From: a bacterium UBP4_UBA6127
Lineage (GTDB): Bacteria; UBP4; UBA4092
DNA: 30,185 bases
Assembly: GCA_002428325.1 (NCBI GenBank)
Contig: DIVR01000024.1
Span: forward strand, 1 to 30,185
Direction: 5' to 3'
This document shows positions 16,141-23,770 of the stretch, one piece after another. The position numbers and the translations under genes are program-made. The first letter of the stretch is position 1, and each line of letters begins with the position of its first letter. The notes beneath the pieces were generated by a model. That model was not told the origin of the DNA. It worked only from the letters and a program-made list of their open reading frames with translations, and did not search any database.

Positions 16141-17103
16141 ATGCGTGGAACCTGGATTTGTCTCATATTTGCCTGGTGTCTCCTGGCTCCCCCCTCTACA
16201 GGGCAAACTTTCATGAAAAAAGACTCTCGAATTGGTTATCCTATGCCGAAAATTGTCCGGCATTCTCAATGGGAAGCTTTTCCTCCTTTGGGGGTGGAGG
16301 CCGATGCGGTCCGCAGAAATCTCAGCCTTCATGAATCTCTAACCTTTAAAGATTTGAAAATTGAAATATTGGAAATGAATCCCTCAGAAATCCCATCTGA
16401 TAAGCCATCTGACAATGTTAAGCTTTATCTGCAGAAGGGAACTCGGATGGAAGAAAAACAGGTTACAGAAGGAGATGCTTTTAACTGGCAGGGATTTCAT
16501 ATCGCTGTCCTGGCTGTCCACTTGAAACCGGGTGAGTTGGGAGCAGGTCTGGTAGAGATGGAAGTGGCAACAATCCTGTCTATTCCGGAAACCATTGCCC
16601 AGTCAACCACAGCGGGAGATGCATCCTTCCGGTGCCGGGTTCCTCAAACTATTACCACCATTACCCTCCATCATTCCGGTGAGGCTAAACCCATGACCCT
16701 CCAGGATAATGCCGTCAAAAAACTCCAAGCCCTTCAAATTTGGGGTAAAAATGATAAAAACTGGTGGGATGTTCCCTATCATTTTCTGATAGCGCCGGAT
16801 GGGACTATTTATGAGGGCAGGGATTACCGATATATGGGTGAAACCAATACCAAGTATGATCCTAATGGGCATCTCTTGATTACTGTCATGGGGAATTATG
16901 AGATTCAAAATCCCAACCCTGAACAGCTGAAATCTATCATGGACCTGATGGCTTGGGCGGTGGATTCCTTCCATGTCCCGACTGATAAAATCTATGGGCA
17001 TAAAGACCTCGCCCAGACAGATTGCCCCGGCCAGTATCTGTACCAGTATTTAAGAGACGGGACCCTTAAAGAGGGTATTAAGCTGCGGTTGGGGAAACCG
17101 TAA
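16141..17103 (+). CDS. Secreted N-acetylmuramoyl-L-alanine amidase (Amidase_2/PGRP-type)
   Basis: The ATG at 16141 is chosen because it gives a signal peptide (MRGTWICLIFAWCLLAPPST) and has AGAGG about seven bases upstream. The long in-frame upstream extension is unlikely to be translated. The 320-residue product has about 150 residues of unassigned N-terminal region, including a beta-rich segment. The amidase domain follows, with TITLHHSGE (zinc ligand His177), PYHFLIAPDGTIYEGRD and GHKDLAQTDCPG (His287 and Cys295). These are the three zinc ligands of the T7 lysozyme/PGRP fold. It should cleave the MurNAc-L-Ala bond of peptidoglycan in the periplasm or outside the cell, for recycling, remodelling or scavenging. 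Confidence 0.92.
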   Translation: MRGTWICLIFAWCLLAPPSTGQTFMKKDSRIGYPMPKIVRHSQWEAFPPLGVEADAVRRNLSLHESLTFKDLKIEILEMNPSEIPSDKPSDNVKLYLQKGTRMEEKQVTEGDAFNWQGFHIAVLAVHLKPGELGAGLVEMEVATILSIPETIAQSTTAGDASFRCRVPQTITTITLHHSGEAKPMTLQDNAVKKLQALQIWGKNDKNWWDVPYHFLIAPDGTIYEGRDYRYMGETNTKYDPNGHLLITVMGNYEIQNPNPEQLKSIMDLMAWAVDSFHVPTDKIYGHKDLAQTDCPGQYLYQYLRDGTLKEGIKLRLGKP

Positions 17104-17181
17104 GGTATCGACTATTATCATGATTAGTGACAGGTTGGTAATGCCCAGGAGTTCATGGCCTGTTATGGTAATAATGAATAC

Positions 17182-17210
17182 TTGACAGGTGGGGAGCATC
17201 ATTTTATAAT
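17182..17210 (+). promoter_or_regulatory. Perfect consensus sigma-70 promoter of the secreted beta-sandwich operon
   Basis: TTGACA (17182-17187), exactly 17 bp, then TATAAT (17205-17210): all twelve bases match consensus. This is the best promoter in the window and points into the block of exported proteins from 17667 to 21951. Confidence 0.8.
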
Positions 17211-17380
17211 GCCTTTGTCAGATTTGTTATTTTGATAAACGAGTTTATTATAAGATAAAAGTCTTAATGATTTCTTTTAATATTTGTTTGTTATATGTTG
17301 ATTGTGTTGGTTAGCTACGGATAATCCAGATAAGAAATCTTCAGCAGAGTAATTGGCCATTTGTTATCAGGAGATATGGC

Positions 17381-17599
17381 ATGAAATCTGGATTTTTAAA
17401 TAATTTAATTCCTCACTTCTATTTATTTCTTTTAAAAAATCTTCTATGTAAATATCTAAGATTCGGACCTTCTAAGACGTATCTTATTTATATCGATAAA
17501 AAACTCTCTTTAGAATCTTTTTCAATCTATCTATTCCTCCATAGTGGCCTTTTTAGCAGTATTCTGAATATCAATCCCGGGGTCCCTTTATATGATTAA
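17381..17599 (+). CDS. Doubtful small hydrophobic protein
   Basis: A 72-codon frame starts with ATG seven bases after AGGAG, downstream of the consensus promoter. The product is rich in Leu, Phe, Tyr and Ser (for example FYLFLLKNLLCKYLRFG) and has no family I recognise. The composition is what A+T-rich noncoding DNA would give. It could be a leader peptide or small membrane protein, or simply chance. Confidence 0.22.
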   Translation: MKSGFLNNLIPHFYLFLLKNLLCKYLRFGPSKTYLIYIDKKLSLESFSIYLFLHSGLFSSILNINPGVPLYD

Positions 17600-17666
17600 G
17601 GAATCAATGAATAGGAAGCAATATTTGATATCTAATATGGATTTATTGGGTCTAAAAGAGGTGCAT

Positions 17667-18608
17667 ATGGGTAAAGTGAAAAACTTATTAATAGCCGGAG
17701 TATTGCTGGTAATGATGATAGCTGTTTCAGGGTGTTGCCATATGGAAAAGTTCAAAAAAGCCGATGCTGTCGCAAAAAGCTATCCAAGAATGGATTGGAG
17801 TGATGGCCCTCTCTATAGCGGAAAAATGGTTTTTTTTAAAGCAATAAATTCTGAGAATCTAGTTGCACGTCCTGATAAAAAACAGGCATCTTGCTGGAGT
17901 TTTGGGGATGAATCAGGGGGGAAAGGTAATGAAATAACTCATTCTTATCCTTCATCTGGAAATTATTACGCAGTATTAACATCCAATCTTCTTTTAGGAG
18001 GGAAGTGTTTACCCAAGAGAATCATCTCAATGGATACTGTAATCATAAGGGTTATTGAAAATCCGTATATTACTGATCCCTCAACTGAAAAAGACCTAAC
18101 ATACAGGCTTCCCAATGGGGGAGATTTGTCGGCAGGGACGACTGGATGGATGGTAAATGTATCAGGGGGCGGATCTGTCATTCCCCATCCTGATTGGGTC
18201 AGTTTTTGTGTCCAATCAACAGGTGGAATTGCTTCCATGAGTTTTAAAAATAATTTTACTGTGGATATGTCTGATGATGACATCATTGTAGATGAAGTAC
18301 AGCTTTGTATTTTATTCAGGCTAATGCCAGGTGATACTTCAAGTTTAGGGAAGAGTTACTTTGAAGTTCGATTATTTGGAGATAATTCAACCAACAACCT
18401 GCCTCTTTCTTTTAATATGACAATGACAAAACCATCGCCTCAGCCGGAATTGGCTGGTTTTAAGGGGATGGATTTATGCGCATCTATTATCCCTCAGGAT
18501 TTTCATAGAATTACCAATATGACATTGGAGTATAGTGGAGAATCAGGAAATAATCCTGAACTTCAAATTGAACAAATTTATCTATGGGTATTGAGGGTTA
18601 AGCAATGA
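17667..18608 (+). CDS. Lipoprotein with PKD-like domain and C-terminal beta-sandwich domain
   Basis: The ATG at 17667 is chosen over 17592: AAAAGAGGTG lies just upstream and it yields a lipoprotein signal (MGKVKNLLIAGVLLVMMIAV then SGC, lipobox V-S-G-C). The product is 313 residues. About residues 75-110 read WSFGDESGGKGNEITHSYPS then SGNYYAVL, the FGD...HxYxxxGxYxVxL pattern of a PKD domain. From about residue 130 it resembles the three beta-sandwich proteins encoded downstream. Shared features are STEKDLTYRLPNGGDL near the domain start, ILFRLMPGD in the middle and LQIEQIYLWVLRV at the end. Lipidation would place it in the outer or inner membrane, possibly as an anchor for the downstream proteins. 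The function is unknown. Its stop overlaps the next start by four bases. Confidence 0.8.
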   Translation: MGKVKNLLIAGVLLVMMIAVSGCCHMEKFKKADAVAKSYPRMDWSDGPLYSGKMVFFKAINSENLVARPDKKQASCWSFGDESGGKGNEITHSYPSSGNYYAVLTSNLLLGGKCLPKRIISMDTVIIRVIENPYITDPSTEKDLTYRLPNGGDLSAGTTGWMVNVSGGGSVIPHPDWVSFCVQSTGGIASMSFKNNFTVDMSDDDIIVDEVQLCILFRLMPGDTSSLGKSYFEVRLFGDNSTNNLPLSFNMTMTKPSPQPELAGFKGMDLCASIIPQDFHRITNMTLEYSGESGNNPELQIEQIYLWVLRVKQ

Positions 18609-19312
18609 AAAGGCATCTTCGATTATTGATCGTTATTTATTTGGGTATGTTATCCAGTTTGTATGCATATAAGGCATCGACAACAGATATTACGGCTTAT
18701 GTTCATAATTCTGATTTTAGTTCTCTGGAAGGGTGGCATCCATACTATACTGACCCTCTTACTGACGTATCGCTTGTAACCTGTATGGGTAATTCAGGGA
18801 TCTTGCTTAGGTCTTATTATTATTCAACTACAGTAAGTGCCACAGCTGGCATTCGACTGTATTCAGATGGGAATGATTATTTTCCTATTAATCTCGTCGA
18901 TGCCAATACTACGGGAATAGTACGGGATGCCTTGATTGTTAGGATTCAACTAATCGGGGCCCCTGATGTATTGGGGACTGAAAGCCATGGAGTTATTACT
19001 GGAAATATTGGAGTAAAACTGCAGGGCGGACTATCTTGTAGTACTGATGTATTTCATCCTAACCCCTCGTATATGACTGATAACCGTATTTATGAAACAG
19101 GTGGTTTTATTGTCAGCACAAGCCAACCGTATTTTGGAATGGTAACCAGTTGGATGGATTTAAGTTTTACCTTTATTCCCCCTGGGCAATGTGACTGGTG
19201 GCAGATACGTAATATGGAGATCTATTATCAGGCTATGCCGAACCAACCATCTGAAAGCGGTATTGTGATAAACAAAATTGATATGTATGCCATTAGAGTC
19301 GATGCGGAATAG
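18605..19312 (+). CDS. Secreted beta-sandwich protein, paralogue 2 of the cluster
   Basis: The 235-residue product has a signal peptide (MKRHLRLLIVIYLGMLSSLYA) and then STTDITAYVHNSDFSSLEGW. The same STTDI motif sits just after the signal of the 19329 gene. Other shared blocks are VRIQLIGAPDV, WMDLSFTFIPPG followed by WWQIRNMEIYY, and the C-terminal IVINKIDMYAIRV. The alternating hydrophobic pattern and lack of long helices suggest an all-beta jelly-roll like a carbohydrate-binding module. No catalytic motif is visible. The start overlaps the lipoprotein stop (ATGA), implying coupled translation. I do not recognise a named family. Confidence 0.8.
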   Translation: MKRHLRLLIVIYLGMLSSLYAYKASTTDITAYVHNSDFSSLEGWHPYYTDPLTDVSLVTCMGNSGILLRSYYYSTTVSATAGIRLYSDGNDYFPINLVDANTTGIVRDALIVRIQLIGAPDVLGTESHGVITGNIGVKLQGGLSCSTDVFHPNPSYMTDNRIYETGGFIVSTSQPYFGMVTSWMDLSFTFIPPGQCDWWQIRNMEIYYQAMPNQPSESGIVINKIDMYAIRVDAE

Positions 19313-19328
19313 CAGGAGGTATCCATTA

Positions 19329-20075
19329 ATGAAATATCTAGTGCAATTGATCATATTATTACTAATATTTTCGTTTGGAGAAATGGCCTGGGCAGGAATC
19401 TCAACTACGGATATTAGTGGGATTCTTCCCCATGGCGGGAAGATGATTCGTTTACCCAGTGATACTGACCAGGATTCCTGGGTGTTGGCTTGGGATAATA
19501 ACTTTGCAACCTCCACAGCCTTTTTCGATACTTATGGAAGTGATAGTTATGTTGTCTTGAGGTGTAATGCTTCTTCTGATATGACCCATGGGGGAGCTCG
19601 AGTGGCTGCAGGCCCTAATTTATCAATTCATATGGATATGTCGACTGTTAAGAGAGAGGAAGCCTTAGTGACCATTACATTCCGGGGAAATCCTGATCCT
19701 TCCTATGGCGGAGGAACTATCTTTGGGAAGTTCCAACCCCAAATCAATAGTGCTTATCTGGGAGCATTTGGGCATATTTATCGGCAGCCGGGAGTCTCTC
19801 CCGGATTTATGGAAGCTGTTACGATGAAGGGGATATGTATTGATACTACTTCAGACTCCTCAGGATACCAAAACTTTAGTTATGGCACATATATGATAAA
19901 TACTGCCTGGACTACCTATACATGGAGGTTCATCCCTACTCAAGCCAACTATTTCATACTGGGATATATAAGCGCAATTTATTATGCAAATTCTTACAGC
20001 TTGATTTCAGGCCCTCCTTTTACTACAGAAGTTCAAATCAAGGAAATTAAATTACAAATGATAAGTTATTACTAA
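19329..20075 (+). CDS. Secreted beta-sandwich protein, paralogue 3 of the cluster
   Basis: The ATG at 19329 is chosen because AGGAGGT ends eight bases upstream and the product then begins with a clean signal peptide (MKYLVQLIILLLIFSFGEMA). An upstream in-frame ATG at 19278 lies within the previous gene. The 248-residue product opens its mature part with GISTTDISGILPHGGKM, matching its neighbours. It carries VTITFRGNPDPSYGGG in the middle, WTTYTWRFIPTQANYFILGY then ISAIYY, and ends with EVQIKEIKLQMI. An all-beta secreted fold is inferred. The function is unknown. It starts 16 bases after the previous stop. Confidence 0.8.
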   Translation: MKYLVQLIILLLIFSFGEMAWAGISTTDISGILPHGGKMIRLPSDTDQDSWVLAWDNNFATSTAFFDTYGSDSYVVLRCNASSDMTHGGARVAAGPNLSIHMDMSTVKREEALVTITFRGNPDPSYGGGTIFGKFQPQINSAYLGAFGHIYRQPGVSPGFMEAVTMKGICIDTTSDSSGYQNFSYGTYMINTAWTTYTWRFIPTQANYFILGYISAIYYANSYSLISGPPFTTEVQIKEIKLQMISYY

Positions 20076-20093
20076 ATTATGGAGGAATTCCAA

Positions 20094-21236
20094 ATGATTA
20101 CCCTAACAATGATGAAGCAAACTTTGCGTTCGGCGGGGCTATCGCTTCTGTTTATAGGTGTGATTGTTTCATATAGTTTTTGTTCCACAGAAGGATGGAA
20201 GTTATTCACTGCTGGAGGAGAAGGGGTTTATGGACTCAATAATCCTGTATTTGTTTATAAAGGATACCTTTATTGCAGCCATTTCTCAGGATATTACAGG
20301 GTAAAGTTGAATTCAGATGGCCGTTTTAGCGAAATGACATCCTTAAGGACAGGTTTGGGAATGGGACTACAACAGAGTTCTGTCGCTTCTAATGGTGAAT
20401 GTTTTTACTTCACAGGGGGTAAAACGGAAAATGATATCCCTAATCTGAATTCTTTTGTTGTTTATTATGTAAAGATTGACTCGAAAGGTTTTCTATCTAG
20501 CCCTATCCAAACTTATGATTTAAGGAATCATCGTGCTTTTCACAGCAGTCTGGTTGTTAATAACCGATTATATGTATTGGGCGGATATAGCCATAATGAG
20601 CATATTCCCCAGTTTGCGCTTAAAAGTGTAGAGTATGCGGATATTGATACAACTACAGGTGGTATTAAGGGTCCCTTTAAATATACCCATTCTTTCAGTA
20701 CTATCAGCGGTAAAGTCTATGTGGCTTTTAATCGTGGGAATCGAATATTTTGCTTAGGAGAAAGGTCCACAGCCCCTAATCAACCCTCCATCGGTTGCTG
20801 GATGGAGTATGCAGACATTCAAACTGATGGATCGTTAGGTATGTGGACTGCATTGCCGGGTCCTTACAGTCTGACACCTGATTTAGCTTGTTTAACAGAT
20901 AAATCCACTCTTTTCATAATTGGCCCTTCTTCCGGGAGCAGAGGGCATCCCAGTATGAGAATGGCCTTATCATCAGATAGAGATAATGTATCTGTTAAAT
21001 TACGTGCAGAAACAACCAGTCTGATAGGGCGAAAGGGACCTTCTACTATCGCCTGGGACCGGTTTGTTTATCTTCTAGGTGGTGATAAAGCCAGTTATGA
21101 AGTCTATGCATCTGATAATTCAGGTTCTGGATTGTTTAGTGATATGAATACTTCTTATTATTCGGTTTCAGAATCAATTCAAATCCCAGATGATTTGATG
21201 GAAGAATTAGAGGGACAAAATGATGAATCCCAGTAG
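20094..21236 (+). CDS. Secreted Kelch-like beta-propeller protein
   Basis: The ATG at 20094 follows GGAGGA by seven bases and is preferred to the ATG at 20079, which overlaps that ribosome site. The 380-residue product has an N-terminal hydrophobic export signal. Repeats of the Kelch type follow: hydrophobic strand, GG, then spaced Tyr/Trp, as in CFYFTGGKTENDIPN, HSSLVVNNRLYVLGGYSH, KVYVAFNRGNRIFCLG and RFVYLLGGDKASYEVY. Linkers such as YADIDTTTGGIKGPF recall propellers whose blades carry x-G-x-W segments. Such propellers bind glycans or proteins. The acidic tail (DDLMEELEGQNDESQ) is unusual. Its end overlaps the next gene by 17 bases. Confidence 0.8.
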   Translation: MITLTMMKQTLRSAGLSLLFIGVIVSYSFCSTEGWKLFTAGGEGVYGLNNPVFVYKGYLYCSHFSGYYRVKLNSDGRFSEMTSLRTGLGMGLQQSSVASNGECFYFTGGKTENDIPNLNSFVVYYVKIDSKGFLSSPIQTYDLRNHRAFHSSLVVNNRLYVLGGYSHNEHIPQFALKSVEYADIDTTTGGIKGPFKYTHSFSTISGKVYVAFNRGNRIFCLGERSTAPNQPSIGCWMEYADIQTDGSLGMWTALPGPYSLTPDLACLTDKSTLFIIGPSSGSRGHPSMRMALSSDRDNVSVKLRAETTSLIGRKGPSTIAWDRFVYLLGGDKASYEVYASDNSGSGLFSDMNTSYYSVSESIQIPDDLMEELEGQNDESQ

Positions 21237-21951
21237 GTTTTACAAAATATGGATATTTTTAGTATTGATATTGATTGGAGTTGTTCCTTGTTGGGCTCTC
21301 TATCTGCAAGATGATGAGATTAATGAAATCTATACGGATGGTTCTTTCATTGGTTATGACATGAGTACTCAGTTGCCGGTTATCGGAACTTTTGATAATG
21401 GATTAGGGGATGCGGACAAATCCTGGGTAGCAGATTCCTCCGGAGGAGGTGCGATCATTCAATATACAGCCTCAACGGAGGGATGGGTAGGACTTAGATG
21501 CAGTGCTGGACAATCTGTATCAATAGAATATGGGCCGGTATATATGTCGTTAATTCCCGATAGCACTTCAAAACCATCTTTTGATTGGGACCAGTTGGGG
21601 GGTGCTATGCACTTCAGGGGAAGCCCTACTTATCAGAGTAAATTAGCAGGAAAACTTCAATTAGAATTTTATGATGCTGCAGGCCGGGAATGCCATCCTG
21701 TGATTGCCATTGATATGAGTTCAACTGCAATTACTGGATATTGCCCTCAGGTGGGATTGGATCGTGATGGGAAACCAGATAATTTAGCTTGGGTTTCAAT
21801 AGCTTTTCAGTTCACCTTACCCCATTCCAGCTGGTATAAAATATCCAAGGTTAAAATCAGTTATTCAGTTCCTTCCGGGGTATTAGTCCCTACTACAGAG
21901 GTTCAATTGGACCAGATTTACCTGGTCCCCTGGTGGCAGAAACCCTATTGA
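21220..21951 (+). CDS. Secreted beta-sandwich protein, paralogue 4 of the cluster
   Basis: The 243-residue product starts inside the propeller gene, with GAGGGA a few bases upstream; ATG at 21223 is an equal alternative. After the signal peptide (MMNPSRFYKIWIFLVLILIG onward, ending CWA) come blocks shared with the other paralogues: DDEINEIYTDGSF, AMHFRGSPTYQSKL, WVSIAFQFTLPHSSWYKISK then VKISY, and the C-terminal EVQLDQIYLV. Secondary-structure pattern suggests an all-beta sandwich. No enzyme motif is seen. It is the last gene of the block and is followed by a strong terminator. Confidence 0.8.
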   Translation: MMNPSRFYKIWIFLVLILIGVVPCWALYLQDDEINEIYTDGSFIGYDMSTQLPVIGTFDNGLGDADKSWVADSSGGGAIIQYTASTEGWVGLRCSAGQSVSIEYGPVYMSLIPDSTSKPSFDWDQLGGAMHFRGSPTYQSKLAGKLQLEFYDAAGRECHPVIAIDMSSTAITGYCPQVGLDRDGKPDNLAWVSIAFQFTLPHSSWYKISKVKISYSVPSGVLVPTTEVQLDQIYLVPWWQKPY

Positions 21952-21970
21952 TAATAAAGTGAAATTGAGA

Positions 21971-22010
21971 GGGAGGAAGATGAATTATCATCTCCCTCCT
22001 TTTTTTATTT
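21971..22010 (+). terminator. Strong intrinsic terminator ending the beta-sandwich operon
   Basis: GGGAGGAAGATGA pairs with TCATCTCCCTCCT around an ATTA loop, with one mismatch and one terminal G-T pair, then T7ATTT. It lies about 20 nt after the last stop of the block. Confidence 0.9.
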
Positions 22011-22167
22011 AGCTCATAGTCCATAATTACATTACTCTCTTGTTATATTTTTATTCAGGATGATTTAAGATATAACGGTTTATTTACCATTCCTCTGGAA
22101 TATTTAATATTGGTTCATTACCGATAGGATGGATATAAGAACCCCAAGAGTTGTTATGGAGATGAAA

Positions 22168-22863
22168 ATGAAAAGTCCTCAAAAAGTAACAACAACAGTT
22201 TTGCTCAGGAAACAGAAGTATAAAGCAGTCCTGACTTTGAAGGCGCATTTAAACTATCTGTTATATCTTCCACCCGGATATGAGCAGTCCAAAGGAAACT
22301 GGCCCTTGATTCTCGCTCTACATGGAGCGGCCAAGAGAGGAAGTAATATCCAGATATTGAAAGAATATGGGCTGCCTAAACTATTGGAAGAAAAAGATAT
22401 CCCATTTATTGTGGTAGCGCCCCAATGTCCCGATTCATCCTGGTGGACGGAACATCTGGATGAATTAAAAGCCTTGCTGGATGATATTGAAAGCCGGCTT
22501 AGAGTGGATAAGAGCCGAATCTATCTGACCGGGTTCAGTATGGGGGGAGAAGGCACTTGGCGGTTAGCTATGAGATATCCTGAGAAATTCGCCGCTATCG
22601 CTCCTATCTGCGCGATTGGTAATCATGGGTTGACGCATCGAATCAAAGATATCCCGGCCTGGGTATTTCATGGGGCTAAAGATGATATTGTCCCTATCAA
22701 GAATTCCAATGAGTTGGTGAAAGAATTAGAGTCCCTCGGAGCTGAGGTGAAATATACTGTATATCCTGATGTCGGGCATGAGGCCTGGACCCGAACCTAT
22801 CAGAACTCGGAACTTTTCTTATGGTTTCTCTGCCATGCTAAGTCCAGGAAGGTGAAAACTTAA
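22168..22863 (+). CDS. Alpha/beta-hydrolase (predicted esterase/peptidase), cytosolic copy
   Basis: Four in-frame ATGs lie at 22129, 22156, 22162 and 22168. The last is used because GGAG ends six bases upstream (231 residues). The catalytic triad is readable: nucleophile Ser in LTGFSMGGEGTWRLAMRYPE, Asp in FHGAKDDIVP, and His in DVGHEAWTRTY. The oxyanion region is ALHGAAKRGSN. The size and PQCPDSSWWTEHL block match the predicted-peptidase/esterase group related to dienelactone hydrolases. It has no signal peptide, unlike its neighbour, with which it shares most residues between the SWWTEHL block and the catalytic His. Its stop abuts the next ATG, so the pair is co-translated. The substrate is unknown. 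Confidence 0.88.
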   Translation: MKSPQKVTTTVLLRKQKYKAVLTLKAHLNYLLYLPPGYEQSKGNWPLILALHGAAKRGSNIQILKEYGLPKLLEEKDIPFIVVAPQCPDSSWWTEHLDELKALLDDIESRLRVDKSRIYLTGFSMGGEGTWRLAMRYPEKFAAIAPICAIGNHGLTHRIKDIPAWVFHGAKDDIVPIKNSNELVKELESLGAEVKYTVYPDVGHEAWTRTYQNSELFLWFLCHAKSRKVKT

Positions 22864-23610
22864 ATGAAGACTCTGAAATTATTTTTCATTATTCCACTCG
22901 TTTTATCAATTTGTGGCTGCGCCACTATTCCCAATAAGAAAGATGCCAAGATTATGCAACCATTAAAAGTTTGTTCGCTGAAAACCAAATTCACCAAAAC
23001 GGTCAGTTTAAATTACTATGTATATCTTCCCGAAGGATATGATAAATCCAAAAAGAAATGGCCTTTAGTGATGTTTCTGCATGGGGCTGGGGAAAGAGGA
23101 GATGATTTGAATCTCCTGAAAATCCACGGTCCGGTCATGCAGGTGGATAAAGGACAATCCTTCCCCTTTATCCTGGTGGCTCCCCAATGTCCTGAAGGGT
23201 CCTGGTGGACAGAGCATCTGGAGGACTTAAATGCCCTGCTGGACCTGGTAGATGCCAAATATCAGGTAGATAAAAAGCGGGTATATTTAACAGGTATTTC
23301 CATGGGCGGGGAAGGAACCTGGAAACTGGCGATGCGATATCCGGAGAAATTTGCGGCTATTGTACCTATCTGTGGAAAAGGGAATCCCTGGATGGCATAT
23401 CGGTTGATAGACGTCCCGGTTTGGGCTTTCCATGGAGATAAGGATTCCACTATTCCTGTTCAAGAATCTATCAGTATGGAGAAAGCCTTGAAGGATTGGA
23501 AGGGAGATGTGAAACTGACACTGTATCCTGGAGTTGAACATAACTCCTGGACTCAGACCTATGATAATCCTGAAGTCTATGAATGGCTCCTCTCCCATAA
23601 AAAGAAATAA
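22864..23610 (+). CDS. Alpha/beta-hydrolase (predicted esterase/peptidase), lipoprotein copy
   Basis: The 248-residue product begins with MKTLKLFFIIPLVLSICGCA, a lipoprotein signal with the modified Cys after I-C-G. The rest is a close paralogue of the upstream hydrolase: FLHGAGERGDDL (oxyanion side), PQCPEGSWWTEHLEDLNALL, LTGISMGGEGTWKLAMRYPE (nucleophile Ser), FHGDKDSTIP (Asp) and GVEHNSWTQTY (His). Tandem duplication followed by relocation to the membrane surface or periplasm is the simplest reading. It may hydrolyse acyl or feruloyl-type esters, or peptides, outside the cytoplasm while the sister enzyme acts on the imported product. That pairing is inference. AGGAAGGTG lies upstream within the sister gene. 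Confidence 0.88.
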   Translation: MKTLKLFFIIPLVLSICGCATIPNKKDAKIMQPLKVCSLKTKFTKTVSLNYYVYLPEGYDKSKKKWPLVMFLHGAGERGDDLNLLKIHGPVMQVDKGQSFPFILVAPQCPEGSWWTEHLEDLNALLDLVDAKYQVDKKRVYLTGISMGGEGTWKLAMRYPEKFAAIVPICGKGNPWMAYRLIDVPVWAFHGDKDSTIPVQESISMEKALKDWKGDVKLTLYPGVEHNSWTQTYDNPEVYEWLLSHKKK

Positions 23611-23620
23611 TAATGACCTC

Positions 23621-23665
23621 TGGGGGACTCATATAATGGGTCCCCCATCCTTATAACTCTTTTTC
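23621..23665 (+). terminator. Probable intrinsic terminator after the hydrolase pair
   Basis: TGGGGGACTC pairs with GGGTCCCCCA (10 bp with one G-T pair) around ATATAAT. The T-rich tract (TCTTTTT at about 23658-23664) begins roughly ten bases after the stem, so termination efficiency is less certain. Confidence 0.6.
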
Positions 23666-23770
23666 TGCTAAGTACTTTTCCTTTGGTTATCTATCCCCCT
23701 TATCCTGAAATTGGGTATAATTACCCTGCTGATTTGATTTGAATATTTCTTTAGGGAAAGGTTCCTGCTT

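Larger units (their letters stand above)
17104..17666. other. Long A+T-rich intergenic/leader region
   Basis: No conserved gene is visible across about 560 bp. The region holds a perfect sigma-70 promoter at 17182-17210, a low-confidence 72-codon frame at 17381-17599 and the ribosome site of the lipoprotein gene. The leader from the predicted start (about 17217) to 17667 is about 450 nt. I could not match it to a known riboswitch. No clear terminator follows the amidase gene. Confidence 0.6.
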
